A DNA stretch of 9,096 nt, from assembly GCA_003243445.1 (NCBI GenBank), contig QFQQ01000122.1, positions 1 to 9,096 on the forward strand, given 5' to 3'. Made by a program: the position numbers and the translations under genes. The stretch is from Citrobacter freundii. Its GTDB lineage: Bacteria > Bacteroidota > Bacteroidia > Chitinophagales > Chitinophagaceae. How positions within the stretch are numbered: position 1 is the first letter of the stretch; every line of letters starts with the position of its first letter. This document shows, one piece after another, positions 1 through 6,769 of this stretch. The notes beneath the pieces were generated by a model. It was not told the DNA's origin. It worked only from the letters and a program-made list of their open reading frames with translations, and searched no databases.

Positions 1-45
1 TTAATGAAAAATATTTTTACTGCGGGTCCGGATCTCTATTGGATA

Positions 46-172
46 CGCAGATTTCGCAGATTAGTTGCTGATAACAGACAGTCATCTGCGTAATCCGCGC
101 ATACTGACATGGAAATTTTCACTTTATAAAATGATATTTCGATAGCAGGAAGACAAATCTGCGAAATCCGCG
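46..172. repeat. ATCTGCG-type interspersed inverted repeat, left copy
   Basis: Three 16-base copies of one word are present. One is on the minus strand at 46-61, and two are on the plus strand at 84-99 (ATCTGCGTAATCCGCG) and 157-172 (ATCTGCGAAATCCGCG). The 46-61 copy can pair with 84-99 (14 of 16 positions) or with 157-172 (15 of 16), so alternative hairpins are possible. The same word family closes the window at 9021-9096. It looks like a dispersed intergenic repeat; no coding function is seen. Confidence 0.75.
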
Positions 173-178
173 GGCTGT

Positions 179-300
179 GTCCGCCGTAGCGAAGCGGAGG
201 AGGGAACCTTACGCCATTCGAATTACTTAAAAGATATGGGTACATGGTAGTCCGCCGCGGCGGAGAGCTTTAGACGGGGCTTTACGCCACTTAGAATGAT
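179..300. repeat. Diverged ~71-73 bp duplication with GC-rich palindromes
   Basis: Two matching blocks recur in the same order. GTCCGCCG is at 179-186 and 250-257, and TTACGCCA is at 209-216 and 282-289, giving offsets of 71 and 73 bases. Within the first unit TCCGC (180-184) can pair with GCGGA (194-198). In the second unit the equivalent is a perfect 14-base palindrome, TCCGCCGCGGCGGA, at 251-264. The units are diverged between the blocks. This is intergenic repeat DNA downstream of the oxidoreductase gene and could form a hairpin near its transcript end, but there is no U-tract to make it a standard terminator. Confidence 0.5.
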
Positions 301-354
301 TCAGCCTAACCTGTCGGCCATGAACAATCCTTATTAAGTTCACCCGATCTGCAT

Positions 355-1371
355 CTACTTTTTCAGCAACGGCATCACCTTTGTCCCGATCAATTCAATC
401 GAGCGCATTAATTGCTCGTGCGTTAATCCCGCGTTATCCATCTGAAAGGTGAACCGGTCGATGCCACCCAGGGCTTCACTATGACGCAGTAATTTTTCCG
501 CTACGCGTTCAGGTCCGCCGACAACCAGTACGCCTGAAGGGCTGATTAAATGATCGAACTGTGCTTTTGTTACAGGCGGCCATCCGCGTTCACGGCCAAG
601 TTTGGTCCAAAGTTCTGCATAGCCCGGATAGTATTCCGCCTCAGCCTGTTCATTATCCAGCGATACATATCCCGGCGAATGCAATCCCACTTTCAGTTGA
701 TCAGGTGTGAACCCTGCCCGGTGGCCCGCTTCACGATACAGATCGACCAATGGGCGAAACCTCGAAGTGTTACCGCCGATGATGGCCACCATAAGCGGAA
801 GACCTAATTGACCAGCGCGTACAAACGATTCGGGCGTTCCACCTACACCCAGCCAAACAGGGAGTTTGGGTTGAACAGCCCTCGGGTAAACAGGCAGATT
901 GCTGATCGCCGGACGGAATTTTCCCGACCAGGTAACAAATTCATTGTCGCGGACCTTCAGCAGCAGATCCAGCTTCTCCCTGAACAATGCATCATAATCG
1001 TCCAGGTTGTATCCAAACAATGGGTATGCTTCCACCGAAGAACCACGTCCTACTACCAGTTCCGCCCTTCCTTTTGAAACAAGATCGAGCGTAGCGAACT
1101 GCTGATATACACGAACGGGGTCTGCCGTGCTTAATACACTGACCGCACTGGTCAGGCGGATCTTACTCGTCCGTGCGGCAGCTGCGGCGAGGATGACTGC
1201 TGTGGCGGAATCAAGGAACTGCTTTTTATGATGTTCGCCGATACCAAACACATCCAATCCTACCTGATCGGCATGCACCATCCGCTCCAGCAATTGATCC
1301 ATTGCATCCACACTGTTCAATGATTGGCTGCCATACATCGCTGAGGCAAAGCTGTCTATTCCTACTTCCAT
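355..1371 (-). CDS. LLM-class flavin-dependent oxidoreductase (luciferase-like monooxygenase family)
   Basis: A 338-residue cytoplasmic enzyme of the bacterial luciferase-like TIM-barrel family, which uses reduced flavin to oxidise small organic substrates; the substrate is not predictable here. Seen: N-terminal MEVGIDSFAS, the family's GIGEHH segment at residues 43-48, the ADPVRVYQ...LDLVSKGRAELVVGRGS stretch in two parts across ~83-111, and a central PVWLGVGGTPESFVRAG region typical of the flavin/substrate pocket. Length fits the family. The frame extends 20 codons upstream to an ATG at 1431, but I chose the ATG at 1371 because family homologues begin with this MEIGIDSF-like strand and the extra residues (GTKQRRSVLC...) look non-domain. 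It stands alone, with no co-directional neighbour. The family is certain; the function is general only. Confidence 0.93.
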   Translation of the reverse strand: MEVGIDSFASAMYGSQSLNSVDAMDQLLERMVHADQVGLDVFGIGEHHKKQFLDSATAVILAAAAARTSKIRLTSAVSVLSTADPVRVYQQFATLDLVSKGRAELVVGRGSSVEAYPLFGYNLDDYDALFREKLDLLLKVRDNEFVTWSGKFRPAISNLPVYPRAVQPKLPVWLGVGGTPESFVRAGQLGLPLMVAIIGGNTSRFRPLVDLYREAGHRAGFTPDQLKVGLHSPGYVSLDNEQAEAEYYPGYAELWTKLGRERGWPPVTKAQFDHLISPSGVLVVGGPERVAEKLLRHSEALGGIDRFTFQMDNAGLTHEQLMRSIELIGTKVMPLLKK

Positions 1372-1777
1372 GCTGCTGTTTTTTGTTGTTATGAAATTAC
1401 ATAAGACGGACCTTCTCTGTTTCGTCCCCATTATAACAAAGAATTCTCCGGATGGTTTGAGCCGGCGTCAAGAGTCAACAGTTCTGTCAAAATCAATAGC
1501 TTTAGGACGGGTTTTCTGAAAAGTATATAATTTATTTGAACATCCGGTATACTTTCGATCGTGATAAGTATTGCTTCCAGACCGCAAGAAATGAATGCAG
1601 GTCAGCGTATTCAGGTCGCCATACACACTAAATGACTGGCCCAAAACCTAGGTCCATATTTTCTTCTATGTGTTTTAAACTTGGTACTCGTGACCCTGAT
1701 AGCAGCGGTGGATTTAAATGACTCGTTAATTATGCCATTTTAAAAGGATCTGTGCACGTGCAGACATATCTTTAATT
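1372..1777. other. Gene-free divergent intergenic region
   Basis: This gap separates the divergent oxidoreductase and DUF4886 genes. I see no convincing ORF, RNA gene or repeat. It must hold both promoters, but no exact TAnnTTTG box is visible on either strand; the nearest is TTTATTTG at about 1531-1538 on the plus strand (one mismatch), which is far from the downstream ATG. The only sharp signal is a small palindrome at 1753-1762. Confidence 0.5.
1753..1762. promoter_or_regulatory. 10 bp perfect palindrome just upstream of the DUF4886 gene
   Basis: TGCACGTGCA is a perfect palindrome ending 15 bases before the ATG at 1778. Its place fits an operator or leader hairpin, but one 10-base palindrome can occur by chance and no second copy is seen. 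Function is inferred only. Confidence 0.2.
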
Positions 1778-2692
1778 ATGAAGAAGACGTTTATACAAAC
1801 ACTGATTACTGCTTGCCTGTTGATGGCCATTGTAAATCCGTCAGCAGGACAGAATAAAAAGCCTTTGCGCGTATTCCTGATCGGCAACAGTTTTTCACAG
1901 AATGCTTCAAGATTTCTTCCTGCGCTGAGCGAGGCGGGTGGGCATTCGGTGATTATCGGCAGGGCAGAGATCGGCGGATGTTCGCTGCAACGCCATTGGG
2001 ATTCGGTTGCTGTAAATATGGTGGATTCAAACAGGGGAAAAGCTTATAACGGAAAATCGTTGAAGCAGTTGTTGTCGGAAGGAACCTGGGACGTTGTTAC
2101 CATTCAGCAGGCGTCGGCATTTTCCAGTGACGTGAGAACCTATCAGCCTTATGCCAGGAAGCTATATGATTTTATAAAGCAATTACAGCCGAATGCAAAG
2201 ATCGTATTGCACCAGACCTGGGCTTATCGTGCCGATGCGCGAGAGTTCGGCAGGATCAATGGGCATGGATATACGCAAACCCAGAAGGAGATGTGGACTT
2301 TTTCCCGCGCAGCTTATCACACTGTTGCTGATAGTCTTGGTATCGAATTGATTCCTGTTGGCGACGCGTTCTGGAAAGTGGCTTCGGATGCAAACTGGGG
2401 ATTTGTCAAGGATACTTCTTATGATTATCTGAACCCTGTTTACCCTGATCTTCCGATGCAAAAGCATTCTTTGAATATAGGTTATCGTTGGGATAAGAAT
2501 AAAAAACTGGTATTTGATGCGAATCATGCGAATGACGCTGGATGTTATCTCGCAGGCCTGGTATGGTATGGATTTCTCTTCAATGCGGATCCGAGCCGGC
2601 TCAATTATATACCAAAGGGTATAGACCCTGACTTTGCATCCGCAATGAGACGGTTTGCGGCAGATGCATTAAAAGAGGTTCATCGCAAATAA
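1778..2692 (+). CDS. Secreted DUF4886 / SGNH-hydrolase-like protein
   Basis: A 304-residue protein with a signal peptide (K2 K3, hydrophobic ~5-19, probable cleavage after PSAG, residues 21-24), so likely periplasmic or exported. The mature protein opens with RVFLIGNSFS (31-40), which is the SGNH/GDSL block I, with Ser38 the candidate nucleophile. GG at 66-67 could serve as the block II glycine. The end carries DANHANDAG (247-255), matching the block V D-x-x-H pattern with Asp247 and His250. This order is that of DUF4886, a branch of the SGNH hydrolase fold often found in Bacteroidota near glycan or carbohydrate-ester metabolism. An esterase or deacetylase role is inferred; no substrate can be named, and there are no SusC/SusD genes beside it. 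It converges on the minus-strand small ORF with only four bases between stop codons. Confidence 0.9.
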   Translation: MKKTFIQTLITACLLMAIVNPSAGQNKKPLRVFLIGNSFSQNASRFLPALSEAGGHSVIIGRAEIGGCSLQRHWDSVAVNMVDSNRGKAYNGKSLKQLLSEGTWDVVTIQQASAFSSDVRTYQPYARKLYDFIKQLQPNAKIVLHQTWAYRADAREFGRINGHGYTQTQKEMWTFSRAAYHTVADSLGIELIPVGDAFWKVASDANWGFVKDTSYDYLNPVYPDLPMQKHSLNIGYRWDKNKKLVFDANHANDAGCYLAGLVWYGFLFNADPSRLNYIPKGIDPDFASAMRRFAADALKEVHRK

Positions 2693-2696
2693 GTTA

Positions 2697-2810
2697 TTAT
2701 TTATCAAGTGCATTCATGACGGTTTCTTTCGGATGCATTCCAGTTGGACTTGCCTTCTTTCCGTAGCGGTCGCAGCCCCCTGCCAAAGTTTGAATATCAC
2801 GATCCGGCAT
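2697..2810 (-). CDS. Small ORF (37 aa), possibly coupled to the upstream outer-membrane barrel gene
   Basis: An ATG at 2810 opens a 37-residue frame ending in TAA at 2697. It starts with MPDRDIQTLAGG and ends with MHPKETVMNALDK. I do not recognise it. It has one cysteine (Cys13), no membrane segment and no signal peptide. The stop of the outer-membrane barrel gene and this ATG are arranged TAATATG with one base between, a spacing that favours translational coupling. It fills almost the whole gap before the convergent DUF4886 gene, with four bases left. No ribosome binding site is visible, though that is usual in this phylum. It could instead be chance or the tail of a decayed gene. Confidence 0.42.
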   Translation of the reverse strand: MPDRDIQTLAGGCDRYGKKASPTGMHPKETVMNALDK

Positions 2811-2811
2811 A

Positions 2812-3978
2812 TTAAAACGACTCACCACTATGAAAATAATAGCCAGTCCCTTCCGAAGTAAACCCGATGTCTAATCTCAGGAAAATATCTTTCTTCGGAA
2901 ACAGTAAATACCTTATACCAAATCCGCCCGAATAACGGATGTTATTGATACGCATGTCGCCGATCTTTGGTCCGACTACGGCGGCGCCGGCAAATAATGA
3001 CCCTCCGAAGCGTTTATGAAAAGCGAATGGCAGCATTCTGAATTCTGTTTGTGTACCGATCAGGTTCTTATCGCGGAAACGTCCCTGGTAATAGCCGCGC
3101 ATCATCATATCTCCGCCCATTAAAGCGAGCTGATTGAACGGCGGATCACCGTTTACAAATGTTCCATATACCTGCCAGGCCAATACATTCCGTTTGCTGA
3201 TGCGATGGAATGAACGCAGATCAGCATTGATGGTATTGAAACTGAAATCGCTTGCCAGCGAGTAGCGCAGGAAAGCAAGCTCTGTAAATATGCCTTTGCG
3301 AACGTTCAATACATTGTGCCGTGTATCATATACCAATGTCAGGCCAAGTCCAAGATTGGTAGAACCATCGCTGCCCGCAGGCAATGCATGCGGCTGTTGA
3401 GCAGGCTGCTTGAATGCCCCATTCCACAACGTTTGAAAATCCACTTCAGGGCCGATGAAGAAATTGCTCTTTATTTTACGGAGCACGCGTTGACGGATGA
3501 TGATATAGTTGGCGTCAACAACTGCGTAGTTGTCGGGTTTTGAATCAGGTCCGATCCCATAATAATATAAAGGAAAACGCTGAATAGTGCTGCGTCCAAG
3601 GAAAAACCATTTGTCCTTATCTCCATAGATCGCATTTTCAAACATGGCGCCATATTGTCCCTTGAACGTGAAGAATCCTGTAGCCTTCATCTCGCTCATA
3701 CGGTTGCCAGGATCTTTTTTTACACGGAAAAGTTTAAGAATAGAGCCGCCCATTTCCACACCTGTTTCCGGTGAGTAACCGAGTGAAGGGTAGTAAGTAA
3801 AACTTGGTTGATTATCTGCCGCCGTATCATTGAATACCCTGTTGATCTGCCGCCTGATGAAGGATGGCCGGCGAGGGATCGGATCCGCATCCTGCGCCTT
3901 CGCTACCGGACAAAAACAAAGTGAAAGAATCAATACCAGGACCTGATCCGGAATTCTGCAAAGATGAGGTTGTTTCAC
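2812..3978 (-). CDS. Omp85-type (BamA/TamA-like) outer-membrane beta-barrel protein without POTRA domains
   Basis: A 388-residue outer-membrane protein from the GTG at 3978. The signal peptide has a hydrophobic core VLVLILSLCFC at ~14-24 and probable cleavage near AKAQ (26-29). The barrel starts almost at once, with alternating aromatic strands from ~61, so the periplasmic POTRA repeats of BamA/TamA are absent. Omp85 signatures are visible: YDTRHN (217-222) with a following NVRKG, and MRGYYQGRFRD (293-303), which carries the conserved RG(F/Y) loop motif. It ends in Phe, as barrel proteins do. The frame has no ATG before the signal peptide: a stop lies at 4000-4002, then TTG at 3996 and GTG at 3978. 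I prefer GTG because it gives a compact K2-containing n-region; TTG would add six residues. The role (protein or lipid insertion, or a passive pore) is not known. It is transcribed with the small ORF that follows. Confidence 0.85.
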   Translation of the reverse strand: MKQPHLCRIPDQVLVLILSLCFCPVAKAQDADPIPRRPSFIRRQINRVFNDTAADNQPSFTYYPSLGYSPETGVEMGGSILKLFRVKKDPGNRMSEMKATGFFTFKGQYGAMFENAIYGDKDKWFFLGRSTIQRFPLYYYGIGPDSKPDNYAVVDANYIIIRQRVLRKIKSNFFIGPEVDFQTLWNGAFKQPAQQPHALPAGSDGSTNLGLGLTLVYDTRHNVLNVRKGIFTELAFLRYSLASDFSFNTINADLRSFHRISKRNVLAWQVYGTFVNGDPPFNQLALMGGDMMMRGYYQGRFRDKNLIGTQTEFRMLPFAFHKRFGGSLFAGAAVVGPKIGDMRINNIRYSGGFGIRYLLFPKKDIFLRLDIGFTSEGTGYYFHSGESF

Positions 3979-4547
3979 GTGCGGAAGATAAGGCAAAATC
4001 TATTGCTGATCTTTGAATGGCAGCTGATCGGCGAGCGTGCAGTGGTGAGTCTGCTTTTTGTTGAATAAGCATTCTGCGCCGCTGAAAATGTACGGACATG
4101 CCATTTGAAAAGTTCCCCAATGACCATCCTTTCACAAGAGGGCATGATCAATGAATATGGTGTTTTGTTTCTTACTTCCCGCTCTTCCCGTCTTGCCGGT
4201 AAAAGATAAAACGATAGGGCGGGAATGATGGAAAGATCGGGTGAGTCAACGGATACGGGATCCTGAAAAGTCCGGTCTCCCGCAAGACAAAATGGCTTCA
4301 GCCGGCATTCTGCGGTACACGCGGCGGTATGGATGCAAGCCCCGGATATGGTTAATCACATTACGGATCATTGCAAATGAATCACTTATTTATTTGTTAA
4401 CTCCCACGGCAGAAACTGTGGATTTTTATTTGTGTATTAATGACACTAATAAGAACTTTTGTATTATCTTACCTGACCATATTTTCTATAAAAAACTACG
4501 GCCGTTCCCCTTTTATTTTACTGATTCACTTTTTCAAAACTTGCTGC
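3979..4547. other. Gene-poor divergent intergenic region
   Basis: About 570 bases without a gene I can support lie between the outer-membrane barrel gene and the small plus-strand gene. A short inverted pair is present (TTCCCGC at 4176-4182 and GCGGGAA at 4219-4225). The open frames crossing it have no recognisable protein character. From about 4380 to 4500 the sequence becomes A/T-rich, which suits a promoter region for the gene at 4548. Confidence 0.5.
4429..4461 (+). promoter_or_regulatory. Weak candidate Bacteroidota promoter for the small orphan gene
   Basis: TTTG at 4429-4432 is followed after 21 bases by AACTTTTG at 4454-4461, one mismatch from the TAnnTTTG -7 box. The predicted transcript would start near 4467 and have a leader of about 80 bases. 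It is weak: the -7 box is imperfect and the surroundings are A/T-rich. Confidence 0.25.
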
Positions 4548-4868
4548 ATGAAAAGATGGCGTAGATTTTTTCAGTGGATTTTCTTCCGTGGATTCAACAA
4601 TCCGGAACCGATCCTGCCAGTGTATTCACTACATTCTCCTGCTCCTGATATGGATGTGCTTCGTCAACAACTTGTTTCTTTTTACCAGGAAGCCGTGATG
4701 GGCGATATTTATCTTCTTGCTTTTTCTCCGGATTATTCGCAGATCGTAGAAATGCTGCGCATGGAAGGCTGGTTTGTTGAAATGACGGTAAGTTGGGATG
4801 GACAGATCATGTATGAGATCCTGCCAAAGACCACAAGCGTGGATCTGCGGTTTTTGAGATTGTCCTGA
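4548..4868 (+). CDS. Small hypothetical protein (106 aa)
   Basis: I do not recognise this protein. It begins MKRWRRFFQWIFF, a short basic and aromatic N-terminus that could associate with the membrane face but is too short and charged for a clear signal peptide. The remainder (~33-105) reads like a small soluble alpha/beta domain: a helix DMDVLRQQLVSFYQEAV, a strand DIYLLAF, a helix SQIVEMLRMEGW, and strands FVEMTVSW and QIMYEIL. The frame is open back to an ATG at 4440, but the added 36 residues are low-quality sequence, so I chose the ATG at 4548. It stands alone, converging on the response-regulator gene. The helix-strand pattern is protein-like, which supports a real gene. Confidence 0.6.
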   Translation: MKRWRRFFQWIFFRGFNNPEPILPVYSLHSPAPDMDVLRQQLVSFYQEAVMGDIYLLAFSPDYSQIVEMLRMEGWFVEMTVSWDGQIMYEILPKTTSVDLRFLRLS

Positions 4869-4977
4869 TCAACCAACCTGTTTGAAGTTTATTACTAAAC
4901 AAGATCATCCTGCGTGCAGAGACCGATCTTTACTTTTGAACCTCGTTCCCGCGCGGACTGCTGTCTCTTCATTCTCT

Positions 4978-5664
4978 TCAGCGTCCACTCACAAACCTGT
5001 ATCCAATCCCTGATTCCGTGATCAGGAACACTGGTCTGTTCGGATCATCTTCAATCTTCTTCCTGATCTGGGCGATGAACACCCGCAGGTATTGTGACTG
5101 ATTGATAAATCCCGGACCCCAGATCGCACGAAGTAAAAATTGGTGGGTTAAAACCTTTCCATCATTGCGGGCAAAGAGTGCAAGCAGGTTGTACTCGGTA
5201 GCTGTCAGCTTGATGAATTCTCCTTTTTTCTTTACTGTTCTGTTCGACAGATCTATCTGCAGATCCGCCGCATCGATCTTCATTTCGGTTTCTTCCGTGA
5301 AGCTGGAGCGTAGTGCAGACCGGATCCGCGCGAGCAGCTCGCCCATGCGGAAGGGTTTGGTAGCGTAGTCATTTGCGCCTTTATCAAGCGCGCGGATGAT
5401 AACGTCTTCATCATTTTCCACGGAGATGATGATCACCGGACCGGTATACCATTTACGCAGATCGTCCAGCAGATCGAGGCCGGGCTGATCGGGAAGGCCA
5501 AGGTCCAGCAGGATAAGATCCGGTGGATGGTTGGATGCAATGATCGATCCTTCGCGGGCAGTGCCGGCTTCCGTGACGGAGTATTGGTTATTGCGGAGGG
5601 TAAGGCCAAGCATCCTGCGCAACTGAGGCTCATCATCTATGATCAGTATTTCAGCTTTGTTCAT
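4978..5664 (-). CDS. kdpE: KdpE-like response regulator (OmpR family)
   Basis: A 228-residue cytoplasmic DNA-binding regulator. Receiver domain ~5-120: acidic pair Asp10-Asp11, phospho-acceptor Asp54 in LILLDLGLPD, Ser81, and Lys103-Pro104 in the TKPF turn. A winged-helix output domain (~132-226) follows, with LTATEYNLLALF, GKVLTHQFLLRAIWGP and a C-terminal ITESGIGYRF. The text LDLGLPD, the WGP...YLRV..AQIRKKIE.DP.RP run and the ITE(S/T)GIGYRF ending closely follow E. coli KdpE, the activator of the high-affinity potassium pump operon. Its ATG overlaps the stop of the upstream kinase gene by four bases (ATGA), so the two are one operon and cognate. No kdpFABC lies in the window; the divergent neighbour is kup. 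KdpE-type identity is confident; the target genes are inferred. Confidence 0.9.
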   Translation of the reverse strand: MNKAEILIIDDEPQLRRMLGLTLRNNQYSVTEAGTAREGSIIASNHPPDLILLDLGLPDQPGLDLLDDLRKWYTGPVIIISVENDEDVIIRALDKGANDYATKPFRMGELLARIRSALRSSFTEETEMKIDAADLQIDLSNRTVKKKGEFIKLTATEYNLLALFARNDGKVLTHQFLLRAIWGPGFINQSQYLRVFIAQIRKKIEDDPNRPVFLITESGIGYRFVSGR

Positions 5665-6743
5665 AATGGCAAACTAAGGGTTGATGTTTTAACCGGGATC
5701 CGGATGAGGAACCTGGCCCCGCCGCCACTGCGGTTCGTTAAAGAAAGATGACCATGTAATACCTCCACAAATCCTTTTACGATCGATAAGCCAAGGCCGG
5801 TACCCGCAGCGCCTGTTTGTTTTAACCGGTAGAATTTATCAAACACATTTTCTATTTCTTCCGGTGGAAAACCTGTTGCATTGTCTTCCACCGTCAGCTC
5901 CAGCATATCTGCCTGAAGCAGGACCGTAATATCGATCAGCGTTCCGGGCGGCGTATGCAATCTGGCATTATTGAGCAGGTTGTACAGGATCTGCCCGATC
6001 ATCATCTTGTCGGTTCGTATCAATGGCAGGTCTGGTTTTATATGAATATTGATCCGTTGTGCAGGTTTGTACTCTTCGATCTTTTTGACAGCATCATAAA
6101 CCAGTTCATTCACATCATACCAATCCAGTTTCAGTTTTACAAAGCCTGAATCAAGACGTGACATGTTCAGCAGGTTCTCTACCTGCTGATTCAATCGCAT
6201 TGCGGCTCTGGAGATCTCGCTTACCAGTTCTTCATGGTGTGAGCCCTTTGGTGAGAATTGATCGGTCTGCAGATTATCCGTAGCGGCGATGATAGTAGCG
6301 ATTGGAGTTTTCAGTTCGTGCGACAGAGAATTAAGCAATGTTTCATATACTTGCAGTTTCTCTATCCGCTCTTCTTTTTTTCTTGCTTTTTTTTCGATCA
6401 GGCGGATCCTGAACATCAGCACGCTATTGATCATTGCGATCACAAAATACATCAGCAGCAAAATGATATCTTCTTCTGCTCTTATCTTAAACGAAAACCT
6501 TGGTGGAATAAAAGCAAAGAACCAGATGAATGCGCTCATGCTTGCTGCGATAAGTACCGGCAGGATATCGAACATAACGGCAAGCGCAGAAACCGTCAGC
6601 AACAGGATAAAAGCGATGACCCTGTACCCCACGTACGCTTCAATCAGCGAACACAGTCCAGACACAGCCAGCACTATGCCAATGCTGAGGAGGCATTGCC
6701 GCAGCTGGCTTTTGGGCTGTTCTGGTCTGATAGAGGTAGTCAT
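5661..6743 (-). CDS. KdpD-type sensor histidine kinase lacking the N-terminal KdpD/Usp half
   Basis: A 360-residue inner-membrane histidine kinase. Four hydrophobic segments (~17-34, 42-58, 60-79, 92-111) form a DUF4118/KdpD-type membrane domain, including the telling FFAFIPPRFSF (75-85) between segments three and four. A charged linker leads to HisKA with SHELKTP and His142, then the ATP-binding domain: N-box YNLLNNA (254-260), FDKFYR (301-306) and GTGLGL (314-319). E. coli KdpD is about 890 residues; this protein lacks its N-terminal KdpD sensor and Usp domains and the GAF region, leaving about the C-terminal half. The first ATP-box reads DNATG (287-291) instead of the usual DNGxG, a mild oddity. 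I start at the ATG at 6743; the frame reaches a TTG three codons earlier, but that lies inside a likely -7 promoter box. It is cotranscribed with the KdpE-like regulator. An alternative is an unrelated DUF4118 kinase. Confidence 0.9.
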   Translation of the reverse strand: MTTSIRPEQPKSQLRQCLLSIGIVLAVSGLCSLIEAYVGYRVIAFILLLTVSALAVMFDILPVLIAASMSAFIWFFAFIPPRFSFKIRAEEDIILLLMYFVIAMINSVLMFRIRLIEKKARKKEERIEKLQVYETLLNSLSHELKTPIATIIAATDNLQTDQFSPKGSHHEELVSEISRAAMRLNQQVENLLNMSRLDSGFVKLKLDWYDVNELVYDAVKKIEEYKPAQRINIHIKPDLPLIRTDKMMIGQILYNLLNNARLHTPPGTLIDITVLLQADMLELTVEDNATGFPPEEIENVFDKFYRLKQTGAAGTGLGLSIVKGFVEVLHGHLSLTNRSGGGARFLIRIPVKTSTLSLPL

Positions 6744-6749
6744 GCGGGG

Positions 6750-6757
6750 CAAAGGTA
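6750..6757 (-). promoter_or_regulatory. -7 promoter box of the kinase-regulator operon
   Basis: Read on the minus strand this is TACCTTTG, an exact match to the Bacteroidota TAnnTTTG box. It ends six bases before the ATG at 6743, so the transcript would be leaderless or nearly so. No clear TTTG lies at the -33 spacing, which falls inside the inverted-repeat arm at 6770-6807. The position also argues against the upstream TTG start. Confidence 0.45.
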
Positions 6758-6769
6758 TGTTATGGAAGC

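Noticed and set aside
36..245. 69-codon minus-strand ORF
   Set aside because: It runs through the ATCTGCG repeats and the palindrome duplication, and its product has no domain character.
1372..1431. 20-codon N-terminal extension of the flavin oxidoreductase from the ATG at 1431
   Set aside because: The family normally starts at the MEVGIDSF strand; the extension is not conserved-looking.
3827..4135. 102-codon minus-strand ORF overlapping the barrel gene's 5' end
   Set aside because: Out of frame with the barrel gene; low-complexity Ser/Gly/Gln-rich tail with no protein pattern. It is a shadow of the barrel gene.
4176..4225. TTCCCGC / GCGGGAA inverted pair
   Set aside because: Seven-base arms separated by 36 bases are expected by chance, and there is no terminator tail.
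4241..4564. 107-codon plus-strand ORF upstream of the small hypothetical gene
   Set aside because: No recognisable domain; it overlaps the likely promoter region and start of the better gene at 4548 in another frame.
4887..4900. GTTTA-TTAC-TAAAC hairpin between the convergent small gene and kdpE
   Set aside because: Only five A/T-rich stem pairs and no U-tract; too weak to call a terminator.
4931..4938. TACTTTTG, an exact -7 box match on the plus strand
   Set aside because: No -33 partner and no downstream plus-strand gene; it points into the antisense of kdpE and is probably chance.
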